Part shown: positions 7,437 through 16,142 of the stretch, piece by piece | Position numbering within the stretch: position 1 is the stretch's first letter | Layout of the letters: each line of letters opens with the position of its first letter | Source: Streptomyces olivochromogenes | GTDB taxonomy: Bacteria; Actinomycetota; Actinomycetes; Streptomycetales; Streptomycetaceae | Reading direction: 5' to 3' | DNA length: 64,000 nucleotides | Assembly (NCBI RefSeq): GCF_021538895.1 | Contig: NZ_JADDRL010000013.1 | Span: 56,897 to 120,896, forward strand | Program-made: the position numbers and the translations under genes | Notes under the pieces: generated by a model | Seen by the model: the letters and a program-made list of their open reading frames with translations, nothing else | Told to the model about the DNA's origin: nothing | Database searches by the model: none

Positions 7437-8455
7437 ACGGGGCTCCCCTCCCTCTCGTGGTGCCGGTCGATGAGGCCGGATGGCGAGATGACCTGAAAAC
7501 GGTGCCGGTATTCCTTGGGGGTGAGTCCCAGGGTTCGTCCGAAGGAGCGGAAGAACGTCTCGGTGGCGGCGAAGCCGCAGCGGCCGGCTATCTGGCCGAT
7601 CGTCAGGTCCGTCGTCTCCAGCAGTTCGCGAGCACGGGCGATACGCGTCCGCTCGACGTACTGGCCGGGTGTCGTGCCCACCTCGCGCCGGAAGACCCGG
7701 GCGAAGTTGCGCTGACTCATGTTGGCCTGCCGCGCGATCTCGGCCACGGGCAGCGGGTTGTCCAGGTTGTCGAGAATCCACTCCTGTGCCGCCCGGATCG
7801 GCGGGTGGTCGGCCAACTGGGCGTCGAGGACGGCGCTGTACTGGGACTGCCCTCCGTGCCGCTTGAGGAACAGCACCAGAAACCGTGCCGTCTCCAGCGC
7901 GAGCGCGGACCCGTGATCCGCCTCCACGAGGGCCAGCGCCATGTCGATGCCCGTCGACACGCCCGCGGAGGTCACGAAGGGACCGTCCCAGACGAAGATC
8001 GGCTCGGCGTCCACCGTCACATCCGGATAGCGGCACGCCAACGCCTCGCTGTACGCCCAGTGAGTGGTGGCGCGTCTGCCGTCGAGAAGGCCCGCCTCGG
8101 CCAGCAGGAAGGATCCGCCGCAAACGGAGGCGACCCTGCGCGACCGGGCCGCTGCCTCACCGATCCAGGACACGAGCGCCTGGTCCTGGAGCGCGTTGCC
8201 GACACTCCAGCCGCCCGGCACGAGAAGCGTGTCGATCGGGCCCTGCCCCGCTTCCAGCGGCGAGGCCCCGACCACCACCCCCGAACTCATGCGCACCAGC
8301 GGTGCGTCGGCGGACACGAAGTCGGTCCGGTAGGGCGTGCCCGCGGGGCCCAGGAGCCGGTTCGCGGTATCGAACACTTCAATCGGTCCGGTGACGTCCA
8401 GGGCCATCGCGCCCGTGTACACCACCACAACAACACGTCGCTCCAACACAGTCAC
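7433..8455 (-). CDS. GlxA-type AraC-family regulator (DJ-1/PfpI domain plus AraC HTH)
   Basis: 340 residues from GTG 8455 (a second GTG lies at 8449). The N-terminal 190 residues form a DJ-1/PfpI-like domain with the nucleophile-elbow Cys in ASVCGGSFLLAEAGLL. The C-terminal 100 residues carry two AraC helix-turn-helices (AEIARQANMSQRNFARVF and IGQIAGRCGFAATETFF). Its first place in the operon and ATGA coupling to the ThDP gene suggest an autoregulated, pathway-specific activator. The bound signal is unknown. Confidence 0.85.
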   Translation of the reverse strand: MTVLERRVVVVVYTGAMALDVTGPIEVFDTANRLLGPAGTPYRTDFVSADAPLVRMSSGVVVGASPLEAGQGPIDTLLVPGGWSVGNALQDQALVSWIGEAAARSRRVASVCGGSFLLAEAGLLDGRRATTHWAYSEALACRYPDVTVDAEPIFVWDGPFVTSAGVSTGIDMALALVEADHGSALALETARFLVLFLKRHGGQSQYSAVLDAQLADHPPIRAAQEWILDNLDNPLPVAEIARQANMSQRNFARVFRREVGTTPGQYVERTRIARARELLETTDLTIGQIAGRCGFAATETFFRSFGRTLGLTPKEYRHRFQVISPSGLIDRHHEREGSPV

Positions 8456-8761
8456 ACCCTGTATCGAACGCCGTACTGGCTGCAATGACAGATTACTGAC
8501 GTATCCGGCCAACAAACGGCGTGGAACGCGTACGACCGGCGCTGGCAAGGCAGTTCGTGCGCCGAGCAGGCAGCGCTGGGTGAGACAGTTCACAGGGCGT
8601 CGGCGCGGGTGCGCGCCGCATTGGTTCGGGTCGGAGTGTGCGTGAGGCTTGCACACCCACGCCGCCGGACGCCCGTGAGCCGGTCGGTACGAGCGGGGGG
8701 TGACCCTGGCCGACCGAGGTCCTGGATTCCCCTGCGGCGTCGGACCGCATAGGTTTCGGGC
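8456..8761. promoter_or_regulatory. Divergent control region between GlxA operon and LAL regulator
   Basis: 306 bp with no credible ORF, between two regulators transcribed away from each other. Two dyads stand out: CGGCGCG-ggtg-CGCGCCG at 8601-8618, and GTGTGC (8636-8641) with GCACAC (8651-8656) separated by 9 bp. Either could be an operator for GlxA or the LAL protein. No convincing -35/-10 pair can be assigned by eye. Confidence 0.4.
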
Positions 8762-11425
8762 ATGCCCGAGACATACACGGATGCGCTGATCGGCCGTCAG
8801 GACGAGATGCGGCGTCTCGACGCCCTGCTCCAAGCGGCACGGGAGAGCCGGGGCGGCGCCCTGGTCCTGCGTGGTGAGCCGGGCATCGGCAAGAGCGCGC
8901 TCCTGCGGCACGTGGACGAGGCCGCGACCGGATTCTTCGTCATACGGGCGTCCGGCGCGGAGTTCGAGATGGAGCTGCCGTTCGCCGCGCTGCACCAACT
9001 GCTCGCGCCCGTCACCGGCCGGCTCACGGCGTTGCCCGCGCCGCACCGCAAGGCGCTGGAGATCGCTTTCGGCCTCGACACCGGCACACCCGATCCGTTC
9101 CTGGTCGGTGCCGCGTCGCTGGGCCTGTTGGCGGAGACCGTACAAGAACGCCCGCTCCTGTGCGTCGTCGACGACGCACAGTGGCTGGACCAGGCGTCGG
9201 CCAAGGCGCTGGCCTTCCTGGCCCGCCGTATCTCGGCCGAGTCGGTCGCCCTCGTGTTCGCGGCGCGCGAGCCGAGCCGCCTGCCCGAGCTGGACGAGCT
9301 GCCCGGCCTTCGGCTTCAGGGGCTCGGCGCATCGGATGCCCGCGCACTGCTCGCCGTGGCGAGCCGCGCCCCGCTGGACGAGCGGGTGCGCGACCGCATC
9401 CTGGCCGAGTCGCGCGGCAACCCCCTCGCGCTGGTGGAGCTTCCCAGGACCGCCGGACTCGCCGGAATGGCGGGCGGGTTCGCCCAGCCCGACTCGGTAC
9501 CCGGCGTGATCGAGCAGAGCTTCAGGTCCCGGCTGGAGCTCCTGGCGCCGGAGGCCCGGCTGCTGGTGACCGTCGCCGCCGCCGACCCGACCGGCGACCC
9601 CGGCCTGCTGTGGCGTGCGGCCGAACGCCTGGGCATCGACGCGAGTGCCGCCGCCCAGTGTGCCCCGTTGGTCGAGTTCGGCACCCGGATCCGGTTCAGC
9701 CACCCCCTTGCCCGCTCGGCCGCCTACCGCGCGGCGACACCGCAGGAGCGGGCGAGGGCGCACGAGGCGCTGGCCGCGGTGACCGACCCGGTCGCCGACC
9801 CCGACCGGCGCGCATGGCACCGCGCCCAGGCCAGCGCCGGCCCCGACGAGGAGGTCGCCGCCGAGCTCGAAGCCTCCGCCACCCGCGCCCGGGAACGTGG
9901 CGGTGTCGCGGCGGCGGCGGCCTTCCTCGAACGCTCGGCCGCGCTCACGATCAGCCCGGTCCAGCGCGCCGAACGGGTCCTCGCCGCGGTCCGGGCCAAG
10001 CTCTCGGTGGGCGACTTCGACAAGGCGGCCGAACTGCTCACCACGGTCCCGGCCGACGATCCGGGCCAGGCCGCCAGGGCCGACCTGCTGCGCGGCAAGC
10101 TGTCGTTCGTCCGCCGCCGGGGAGACGAGGGCCCCACGGCGTATCTCCTGCGTGCCGCCGCCCGGCTTGCGGCCACCGACCCCGCCTGGTCGCGGGAGTG
10201 CTATCTGGACGCCGTCGAGATGGGCCTTCTGCTCGGCGGCCTCGACCACGTGGTGGAGGCCGCGCGGAACGCCCCGCCGGCGGGCGAGCCGGTGTCCGGC
10301 GCCGCGGCGGTCCTGACCGGCCTGATCAACCTGGTCGGCGACGGGCATCCCGCGGCGGGGGAGATCCTCGGGCCGATCGTCGCCGACGCCGACGCCGAGG
10401 TGTGGGCCAGGCGGCCGTCACTGGGCTTCATGCTGGCCACCGAGCTGTGGAACATCGACGCCATGCAGGGCATCGCCATCCGTGCCGTCGCGGCCGGCCG
10501 CGAGTCGGGCTCCTTCCACGCGCTGCCCATAGGACTGGCCATGCAGGCCGCCGTGACCGCGCACACCGGCGACTTCGGTGCCGCGATGGAGCTGATCTCC
10601 GAGGAGGAGGCGATCGCCGACGCCACCGGCGCGGCGCCGCTCGTCTATCCGCGCCTCCACCTGGCCGCGCTGCGCGGGCGGCGCAAGGAAGCCGCCGAGC
10701 TGTTCGCCTCGGTGGACCACCGGATGAGCCTGAGCGCCCAGTGGGCGACGGCCGTGCTCGGCAACGGCCTGGCCGACTACCCGGCCGCGCTGAAGGCGGC
10801 GAAGCAAGCGGTCGAGTACGGCGCCGTCGGCACGGCCGGCCTTGCCCTGCCCGAGCTGGTCGAGGCGGCCATGCGCTGCGGCGAGACCGAGGCCGCCGCA
10901 ACGGCACTCGCGTCCCTCCAAGAGCGCACCCAGGTGGGCCGGCAGCCGTGGGGTCTCGGCGTCGAAGCCTATGCGCGGGCCCTGGTGACCGAGGACGAGT
11001 CCGCCTATCAGGAGGCGATCGCCCTGCTCGACGACAGCGCAGTGGTCGTCTACCGCGCCCGGGCACAACTGCTGTACGGAGAGTGGCTGCGCCGCCAGGG
11101 CCGGCGCCGTGACGCCCGCTCCGCGCTGCGCCTGGCGCACGAGCCGCTGTCCGACCTCGGTGTGGAGGCGTTCGCCGAACGTGCCGCCGGCGAGTTGCGC
11201 GCCACCGGCGAACAGGCCCGCAGCCGCACGTCGAAGGCATCGGACCAGCTGACGATGCAGGAGGTGCACATCGCACGCCTGGTCGCCGACGGCGCCACCT
11301 CCAAGGAAGTGGCGGCGAAGCTGTTCCTCAGCCCGCGGACGGTCGACGCGCATCTGCGCAACATCTTCCGCAAGCTCGGCCTCACTTCACGCAGACAGCT
11401 GCGCGACCTGCCCGACATCCGTTAG
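8762..11425 (+). CDS. LAL-family LuxR regulator (large ATP-binding)
   Basis: 887 residues. An N-terminal AAA/STAND ATPase has Walker A GEPGIGKSALL (38-48) and Walker B LLCVVDDAQ (132-140). A long helical TPR-like middle region follows. The C-terminal LuxR helix-turn-helix reads LTMQEVHIARLVADGATSKE, then the recognition helix in LSPRTVDAHLRNIFRKLGL. LAL proteins are often pathway-specific activators of secondary-metabolite clusters. It is divergent from the GlxA operon, so control of that operon is the natural first guess. Its 3' end overlaps the convergent DUF2255 gene by 39 bp. Confidence 0.9.
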   Translation: MPETYTDALIGRQDEMRRLDALLQAARESRGGALVLRGEPGIGKSALLRHVDEAATGFFVIRASGAEFEMELPFAALHQLLAPVTGRLTALPAPHRKALEIAFGLDTGTPDPFLVGAASLGLLAETVQERPLLCVVDDAQWLDQASAKALAFLARRISAESVALVFAAREPSRLPELDELPGLRLQGLGASDARALLAVASRAPLDERVRDRILAESRGNPLALVELPRTAGLAGMAGGFAQPDSVPGVIEQSFRSRLELLAPEARLLVTVAAADPTGDPGLLWRAAERLGIDASAAAQCAPLVEFGTRIRFSHPLARSAAYRAATPQERARAHEALAAVTDPVADPDRRAWHRAQASAGPDEEVAAELEASATRARERGGVAAAAAFLERSAALTISPVQRAERVLAAVRAKLSVGDFDKAAELLTTVPADDPGQAARADLLRGKLSFVRRRGDEGPTAYLLRAAARLAATDPAWSRECYLDAVEMGLLLGGLDHVVEAARNAPPAGEPVSGAAAVLTGLINLVGDGHPAAGEILGPIVADADAEVWARRPSLGFMLATELWNIDAMQGIAIRAVAAGRESGSFHALPIGLAMQAAVTAHTGDFGAAMELISEEEAIADATGAAPLVYPRLHLAALRGRRKEAAELFASVDHRMSLSAQWATAVLGNGLADYPAALKAAKQAVEYGAVGTAGLALPELVEAAMRCGETEAAATALASLQERTQVGRQPWGLGVEAYARALVTEDESAYQEAIALLDDSAVVVYRARAQLLYGEWLRRQGRRRDARSALRLAHEPLSDLGVEAFAERAAGELRATGEQARSRTSKASDQLTMQEVHIARLVADGATSKEVAAKLFLSPRTVDAHLRNIFRKLGLTSRRQLRDLPDIR

Positions 11426-11767
11426 CCGCATGGTGGTGGCCGCGGCCTCGGGACCGTTCATCGACTCCACGGGGCCGGGCCAGCTCGACCCGTACTTGGC
11501 CCGGTAGGCACCGGAGACACGTCGGACCAGCTCGGGGTCGTCCACCGGTCGCAGGGCGACGGACAACCGGACCCCGGGCACCTCCACCTCCACTTCCGTG
11601 TCCGTATGCCGTAGAACCCGGCGGTACCAGGCACTGCGCCGGCCGAAGGCCGAGCGCACATACGCCTCCCCGTCGAGCACCACCACCCAGACCGTCCTGG
11701 CCGACCACCGGCCGTCCGCATGCCGAACCCACAAGACGATCTCCGCACGATCCATGTCAGCGCTCAT
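11387..11767 (-). CDS. DUF2255-family protein
   Basis: 126 residues. The pattern EIVLWVRHADGRWSARTVWV, then GEAYVRSAFGRRSAWYR, is typical of DUF2255 proteins, a small beta-rich split-barrel-like family of unknown function with distant likeness to deazaflavin-dependent nitroreductases. The last 13 codons overlap the 3' end of the LAL regulator gene on the other strand. Nothing in the context suggests a partner. Confidence 0.7.
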   Translation of the reverse strand: MSADMDRAEIVLWVRHADGRWSARTVWVVVLDGEAYVRSAFGRRSAWYRRVLRHTDTEVEVEVPGVRLSVALRPVDDPELVRRVSGAYRAKYGSSWPGPVESMNGPEAAATTMRLTDVGQVAQLSA

Positions 11768-11874
11768 GGACCAACTTTCACCGCGGCTGCACTACCTACG
11801 CGTCGGCGGTCTTCACCTAGATAGGCGGGCTTCACCGACGCGAGAGCGGTGCTCTCGCAACGAAGCTGAGTGCC

Positions 11875-12162
11875 ATGACGAACATCGACATGAAGCCCGA
11901 AACCGCGAACGACACCGACACCGACATCGACTTCGCCGCCGAGACCGACACGTACACCGCGGAGGCGACCCCCGGCGCACAGGCGCCTCACCACAAGGAC
12001 TCGAAGAAGAACAAGGGCACGAAGAAGAACAAGGCCCGGCGCCGCACCGCCAAGGCACTGGCGTACTTCGCCCTGATCTTCAGCGCACTCCTGGTCCTGG
12101 CCGAGCCGTGGCTGCTGCTCCCGGTCGCCGCCCTGCTCCTGGCGATCTCCCTCTGGGACTGA
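11875..12162 (+). CDS. Small membrane-anchored protein with Asp/Thr and Lys tracts
   Basis: 95 residues, unrecognised. The N-terminus is rich in Asp, Thr and Glu (ETANDTDTDIDFAAETDTYT). A strongly basic linker follows (KDSKKNKGTKKNKARRRTAK), then one or two hydrophobic segments (ALAYFALIFSALLVLAE and LLLPVAALLLAISLW) at the end. The basic tract should stay cytoplasmic. The lysine codons are mostly AAG. Probably a real, lineage-restricted small protein. Confidence 0.55.
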   Translation: MTNIDMKPETANDTDTDIDFAAETDTYTAEATPGAQAPHHKDSKKNKGTKKNKARRRTAKALAYFALIFSALLVLAEPWLLLPVAALLLAISLWD

Positions 12163-12286
12163 CGGCGGCCGCCGAGATGACGCCCCGCCGCGATCCCATG
12201 CTTCCGCTGCCAGGACGGCCCGCGACCGGGGCCTGTCGAACAGGCGTGGACAGGAGTGGACAGTCCGGGCTCCTGGCAGGCCTGGA

Positions 12287-13819
12287 ATGTGCACACCGGC
12301 TCGTACGACGGTGTGCGCTGTGAACCTCAAGCGCACACCACCGGCTCCGGTACCGCCCGCCTCTCGTTCGGGAGCCGTGCTCGCGGCGCTCGCCGCAAGC
12401 CAGTTCATCATCATGGTCGCGACCTCGATCGTGAACGTGGCGCTGCCCCACATCCGCGCCGGCGTGGGTCTGTCGGACGGCGGGACCACCTGGGTGGTCA
12501 ACGCCTACAGCCTCGTTTTCGGGGCGCTGCTGCTGGCGGGCGGCCGGGCGGCCGATCTGCTGGGCCGCCGCCGGGTGTTGACCGCCGGTCTCGCGCTCTT
12601 CGCGGTGGCCTCGCTGGCCGCGGGACTGGCCTCCTCCTCCAACGTGCTGATCGCCGCCCGAACTGTTCAAGGTGTCGGCGCCGCCGCCATCGCCCCGGCC
12701 GCGCTCGCCCTGGCCATGGAGCTGTTCCCGTCCGGTCCCGCACGGGGCAGAGCGCTGGCGGTGTGGGGAGCGGTCTCGGGCGCGGGAGGAGCGTCCGGTG
12801 TCCTGCTGGGCGGAGTCCTCACGCAGGCGTGGGGCTGGCCCTGGATCTTCTACTTCGTCGCGTTCGGGACGGCACTGGTGCTGGCCGCCGTGACGCTCCT
12901 CGTCCCGCGCACGGCCGCCCGCAAGGCCGGGCGGTTCGATTGGCTGGGCACCGCCACGGTCAGCCTCGCCCTGACCTGCCTGGTCTGGGGCCTGACCACC
13001 GCACGCGCCGCCGGCTGGACGGACACCCGGGTGCAGGGTGCCCTCCTCGGCGCCTGCGTGTTGCTCGCGGCCTTCGTCGTGATCGAACGTCGCCGGCCGG
13101 ACGCGCTGGTACCGCGGAGGCTGTTCACCACTGGTCGCGTGGCCGCGGGCAACCTGCTGATGGCGCTGCAGGGTTCGGTGTGGATCGCGCTGTTCTTCTT
13201 CCTGTCGCTCTACCAGCAACAGGTCCTGGGAATGCCGCCCCTGGCCACGGGTGCGGGCCAACTCCCCTTCGCCCTGGCCAATATGCTCGGCTCCACGCTG
13301 GCACCGCGCCTCTCCCGGCGGATCGGCGCCCGGGCGACCGTGACCGCGGCCCTGTGCACCGAGGCCGGCGGAATGCTGTGGCTGTCCCGGATCAGTGTCC
13401 ACGGCAGTTACTTCGCGGACGTCCTCGGTCCCAGCATCCTGATCGGCCTGGGACTGAGCATCACCTTCGTCCAACTGACCGCACTGGCCGTGGACGGTGT
13501 CCCGGGACAGGACGCGGGCCTCGCCGGTGGACTGGTCAACACCACCCGCCAGGTCGGCGGCGTGATCGGCCTTGCCGCCCTCACCACCCTGGCCGGCTCC
13601 GTCACCGCCGCCGGCCATCAGACCCACCTCGAAGCCGTCACCGCCGGCTACCGCACCGCGTTCGCCGCCTCCGCCGCGCTCCTCACGGCCACCGCACTCC
13701 TCGCCATGGCGCTCACCCGCCGGACCCGCCGCAACGACGGTGCCCTCGCACACACGACGGCCACGCCCACAACGCCCGCTCAACAGGAACAGAACTCGCG
13801 CAGCGCACCCGCAACTTGA
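12287..13819 (+). CDS. MFS drug exporter, DHA2 (EmrB/QacA) 14-TM family
   Basis: 510 residues with about 14 membrane segments. Signature pieces are ATSIVNVALPHIRAGVGLSD in helix 1, WVVNAYSLVFGALLLAGGR in helix 2, and GRAADLLGRRRVLTAGL as motif A. The motif C-like stretch is GAVSGAGGASGVLLGGVL. The family exports toxic or self-made small molecules by proton antiport. A GTG start at 12314 is an alternative to ATG 12287. The gene stands alone between a small membrane gene and a convergent membrane gene that overlaps its 3' end by 107 bp. Confidence 0.9.
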   Translation: MCTPARTTVCAVNLKRTPPAPVPPASRSGAVLAALAASQFIIMVATSIVNVALPHIRAGVGLSDGGTTWVVNAYSLVFGALLLAGGRAADLLGRRRVLTAGLALFAVASLAAGLASSSNVLIAARTVQGVGAAAIAPAALALAMELFPSGPARGRALAVWGAVSGAGGASGVLLGGVLTQAWGWPWIFYFVAFGTALVLAAVTLLVPRTAARKAGRFDWLGTATVSLALTCLVWGLTTARAAGWTDTRVQGALLGACVLLAAFVVIERRRPDALVPRRLFTTGRVAAGNLLMALQGSVWIALFFFLSLYQQQVLGMPPLATGAGQLPFALANMLGSTLAPRLSRRIGARATVTAALCTEAGGMLWLSRISVHGSYFADVLGPSILIGLGLSITFVQLTALAVDGVPGQDAGLAGGLVNTTRQVGGVIGLAALTTLAGSVTAAGHQTHLEAVTAGYRTAFAASAALLTATALLAMALTRRTRRNDGALAHTTATPTTPAQQEQNSRSAPAT

Positions 13820-14852
13820 CCGCCCGGCCGCTCCACCTGGCAACCAATTGCCGCAACACCGCCGCCCCGGCCGCCGCCGACTCCGGATCGACGGACCTCA
13901 CCGCACACCGGGCCTGGCGGGCTGCGCGGTGCACTGCAGCATTGCGCTGGGCATTCACCGATGCGCCCGGCGGCAGGAACCGTCCCAGAAAGCCCAGGAC
14001 CGGAGGGAGCAGCGGCCAGGCGACCGCGCCCCCGGACGAGGGGTTGCCGAGGATGACCAGCAGCAGCCACGTGGGCAGTACTGCCCAGCGGCCCAGGAAG
14101 GTGTGGAACGCGGTGAAGATCATGCCTGCCGTGAACATGGTGAGTGCGCAGATGCCCCATGACTGGGCGAATGGCAGCCGCACCACCCCGAGTACCCAGT
14201 CGGTCATGACACAGATCCACAGGCCGCCCAGCACGGAATAGCCGACGGTGGTGGCAATCCGCTCGGCGGGGCGCAGCGCCTGCGCATGCACTCCGAGCTG
14301 GATGGCGCCGACCAGACCGAGGATGGTCGACCCCAGCGTGATGTAGAAGAGAGCGAGCCTCTGAGAGTCGGTGGCCGGAAGCGGTTTGACGTCCCTGACC
14401 TGGACCGGGATGCCGAGCGCCCGGCCCACGGCCGGGGCGCTTCGAGCGAGGACCCGAGCGACCGACGCACCCGCCGCGCTCGCCACATCGACCTCCACTC
14501 CGGCCGGTTGACGCTGCTGGATCGCGAACTCCTGCTGCTCATCGACCGCGGCGAGCGCCCTGCCGTAGTCGGGATACGGATGGAGGACCAGCGACGTACC
14601 GAGCGTGGCCTCCAGCGCGTCGGTGAACCGGTCGCCCTTGACCGACCTTCCCGTCACCGCGACGGGGATGGCATGCGGTACCGGATCGGCCATCGCCCAG
14701 CAGTAGGCGCCGAGGAAGAGTCCGGCAAGGGCCGCGATAATGAGCGAGATCACCACCGCGGGCACGAAGCGAGACGACGTCAGCCGCGACCATCCGTCCT
14801 GACCGGGCCACCGACGTGGTTCCGCTGTAGTCCGACGCTCGCCCATGTTCAT
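13713..14852 (-). CDS. DUF3533/ABC-2-like membrane protein, C-terminus probably aberrant
   Basis: 379 residues as read. One N-terminal helix (FVPAVVISLIIAALAGLFLG) precedes an extracytoplasmic domain of about 140 residues and then five helices. GNPSSGGAVAWPLLP and RFLPPGASVNAQRNA are typical of Streptomyces DUF3533/YhgE-like permeases. After NAQRNA (about residue 305) the family normally has one last helix. Here there follow 70 arginine/alanine-rich residues with no membrane segment, overlapping the 3' end of the MFS gene. None of the three frames restores the helix, so the true end was probably lost by deletion. Confidence 0.65.
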   Translation of the reverse strand: MNMGERRTTAEPRRWPGQDGWSRLTSSRFVPAVVISLIIAALAGLFLGAYCWAMADPVPHAIPVAVTGRSVKGDRFTDALEATLGTSLVLHPYPDYGRALAAVDEQQEFAIQQRQPAGVEVDVASAAGASVARVLARSAPAVGRALGIPVQVRDVKPLPATDSQRLALFYITLGSTILGLVGAIQLGVHAQALRPAERIATTVGYSVLGGLWICVMTDWVLGVVRLPFAQSWGICALTMFTAGMIFTAFHTFLGRWAVLPTWLLLVILGNPSSGGAVAWPLLPPVLGFLGRFLPPGASVNAQRNAAVHRAARQARCAVRSVDPESAAAGAAVLRQLVARWSGRAVKLRVRCASSVPVERALWAWPSCVRGHRRCGGSGG

Positions 14853-15111
14853 GATCGTATGCGGGGCCCAGGGCGACGCCCGGCCGCCTTCACCGACTCA
14901 CCGCGCCATGAATTCCTGACGAAGCCTGTCCGGCAGGCAGATGTCAGGCCGGGCCCGGACAGTTCGATCGTCGCTGGTCAGCGGCTGGTTGTACTCGCCT
15001 TCGCGGGGACAGCGACAACATGTCGCCGTACTACTCGGGGCACAACCTCCTGCACGTGCCGTGAGTCACCAGTGGTTGTCGAATCCGCATGTTTCTCACG
15101 GAGGTTGTGCC
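14853..15111. promoter_or_regulatory. Divergent intergenic region upstream of RTX-like gene
   Basis: 259 bp between divergent genes with no credible ORF. It must hold promoters for both. The only dyad noted is a short CGACA-ACA-TGTCG at about 15015-15027. A clear ribosome site for the right-hand gene, GGAGG at 15100-15104, lies 7 bp before its ATG. Confidence 0.4.
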
Positions 15112-16032
15112 ATGTCCTCTCCTTTCGTCAGGCACAGGACGCGTCGCTCGGCATCGGCCCTGGCCCTGGCCGTCGGCGCGGGACTGACCGCGTCCATCGC
15201 CCTGCCCGTCACGGCCGACGCCGCGGCCGCGGCCGCCAGGGTGGAGCGAGGTGACGGCGGCCGGTCGATCATTTACACGGCGGCGTCCGGTCAGACCAAC
15301 AAGGTGAGCGTCACCGCGACGTCCACCGACGGCTCGGCGCACATCACCTATGTCATCGATGACGTGGTCCCGATCGACATCGCCCCGACGGAACAGAATT
15401 GCTCTTATCCCGACAACGCGGACCGCACCAAGGTCTCCTGCACGCAGACCACCATGGCGAGCCAGGTGTCGTACGGCACGCTGTCCATGACGCTCGGCGA
15501 CGGCGACGACACCATCACGTACAACAACGCCACCGGCCAGGCCCACTACATAGCCGCGATCGACCTGGGCGACGGAAAGGACAGGTCGACCCACATCGGC
15601 AGCGTCGACGGCAACGAGGTCGAGGGCGGACCCGGCGACGACACCATCAGGCTGGGCACCTACGGGATGGCCTTCGCCGAAGCCGGCAACGACACGATCT
15701 ACACCGCGGACAGGGCTGTCGCGACGGGCCAGAGTGGTGTCGACACGATCTATGCCAACGGAGACGAGACCGACGCCGACGGGGGCACGGGCAACGACTT
15801 CATCTACGGCGGCCCGGGCCGACAGCGCCTGAACGGCGGGGACGGCAACGACACGGTGCGCGGCGGCACCGGCAACGACATCGTGTACGGCAGCCCGGGC
15901 GCCGACATCCTCTACGGCAACAGCGGCAACGACACGTTGTATGGGAACAGTGGCAACGACAGGCTGTACGGCGGCCCGGGCAAGGACACGCTCTCGGGCG
16001 GGCCCGGCGCGGACGTCCTGCGTCAGGACTGA
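15112..16032 (+). CDS. Secreted RTX-type (hemolysin-repeat) calcium-binding protein
   Basis: 306 residues. ATG 15112 is chosen because GGAGG lies 7 bp upstream. A typical Sec signal follows: basic RHRTRR, hydrophobic [17 protein letters not shown], and cleavage near TADA-A. The C-terminal 90 residues are GGxGxD nonapeptide repeats ([19 protein letters not shown] and so on) that coil into a calcium-filled beta-roll. Unlike Gram-negative RTX proteins there is an N-terminal signal and no type I secretion genes. No catalytic domain was recognised in the middle, so the role is unknown, possibly structural or adhesive. It converges on the M4 protease gene across a strong terminator. Confidence 0.8.
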   Translation: MSSPFVRHRTRRSASALALAVGAGLTASIALPVTADAAAAAARVERGDGGRSIIYTAASGQTNKVSVTATSTDGSAHITYVIDDVVPIDIAPTEQNCSYPDNADRTKVSCTQTTMASQVSYGTLSMTLGDGDDTITYNNATGQAHYIAAIDLGDGKDRSTHIGSVDGNEVEGGPGDDTIRLGTYGMAFAEAGNDTIYTADRAVATGQSGVDTIYANGDETDADGGTGNDFIYGGPGRQRLNGGDGNDTVRGGTGNDIVYGSPGADILYGNSGNDTLYGNSGNDRLYGGPGKDTLSGGPGADVLRQD

Positions 16033-16076
16033 GCTGCCTCGCCGGCTGAGGTGCGCTTCCTCGTAGCCAAGAAGAA

Positions 16077-16117
16077 TCAGGGGTTCCGGATCACTGGGAG
16101 TGATTCGGAACCCCTGA
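16077..16117. terminator. Strong bidirectional hairpin terminator
   Basis: TCAGGGGTTCCG at 16077-16088 pairs perfectly with CGGAACCCCTGA at 16106-16117. The stem extends inward with ATCAC/GTGAT around a TGGGA loop, with one mismatch. It lies midway between the stops of the convergent RTX and M4 genes and can serve both. Confidence 0.9.
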
Positions 16118-16142
16118 GCGCAGGCCGGAGCCTACGGTGTGG

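Noticed and set aside
7433..10348. A 971-codon open frame on the minus strand
   Set aside because: Only 7433-8455 (GlxA regulator) is protein-like; the rest is antisense to the LAL regulator gene and results from high GC.
12080..13843. 587-codon minus-strand frame opposite the MFS gene
   Set aside because: Gly/Arg/Gln-rich shadow sequence with no fold or motif; the plus-strand exporter explains the region.
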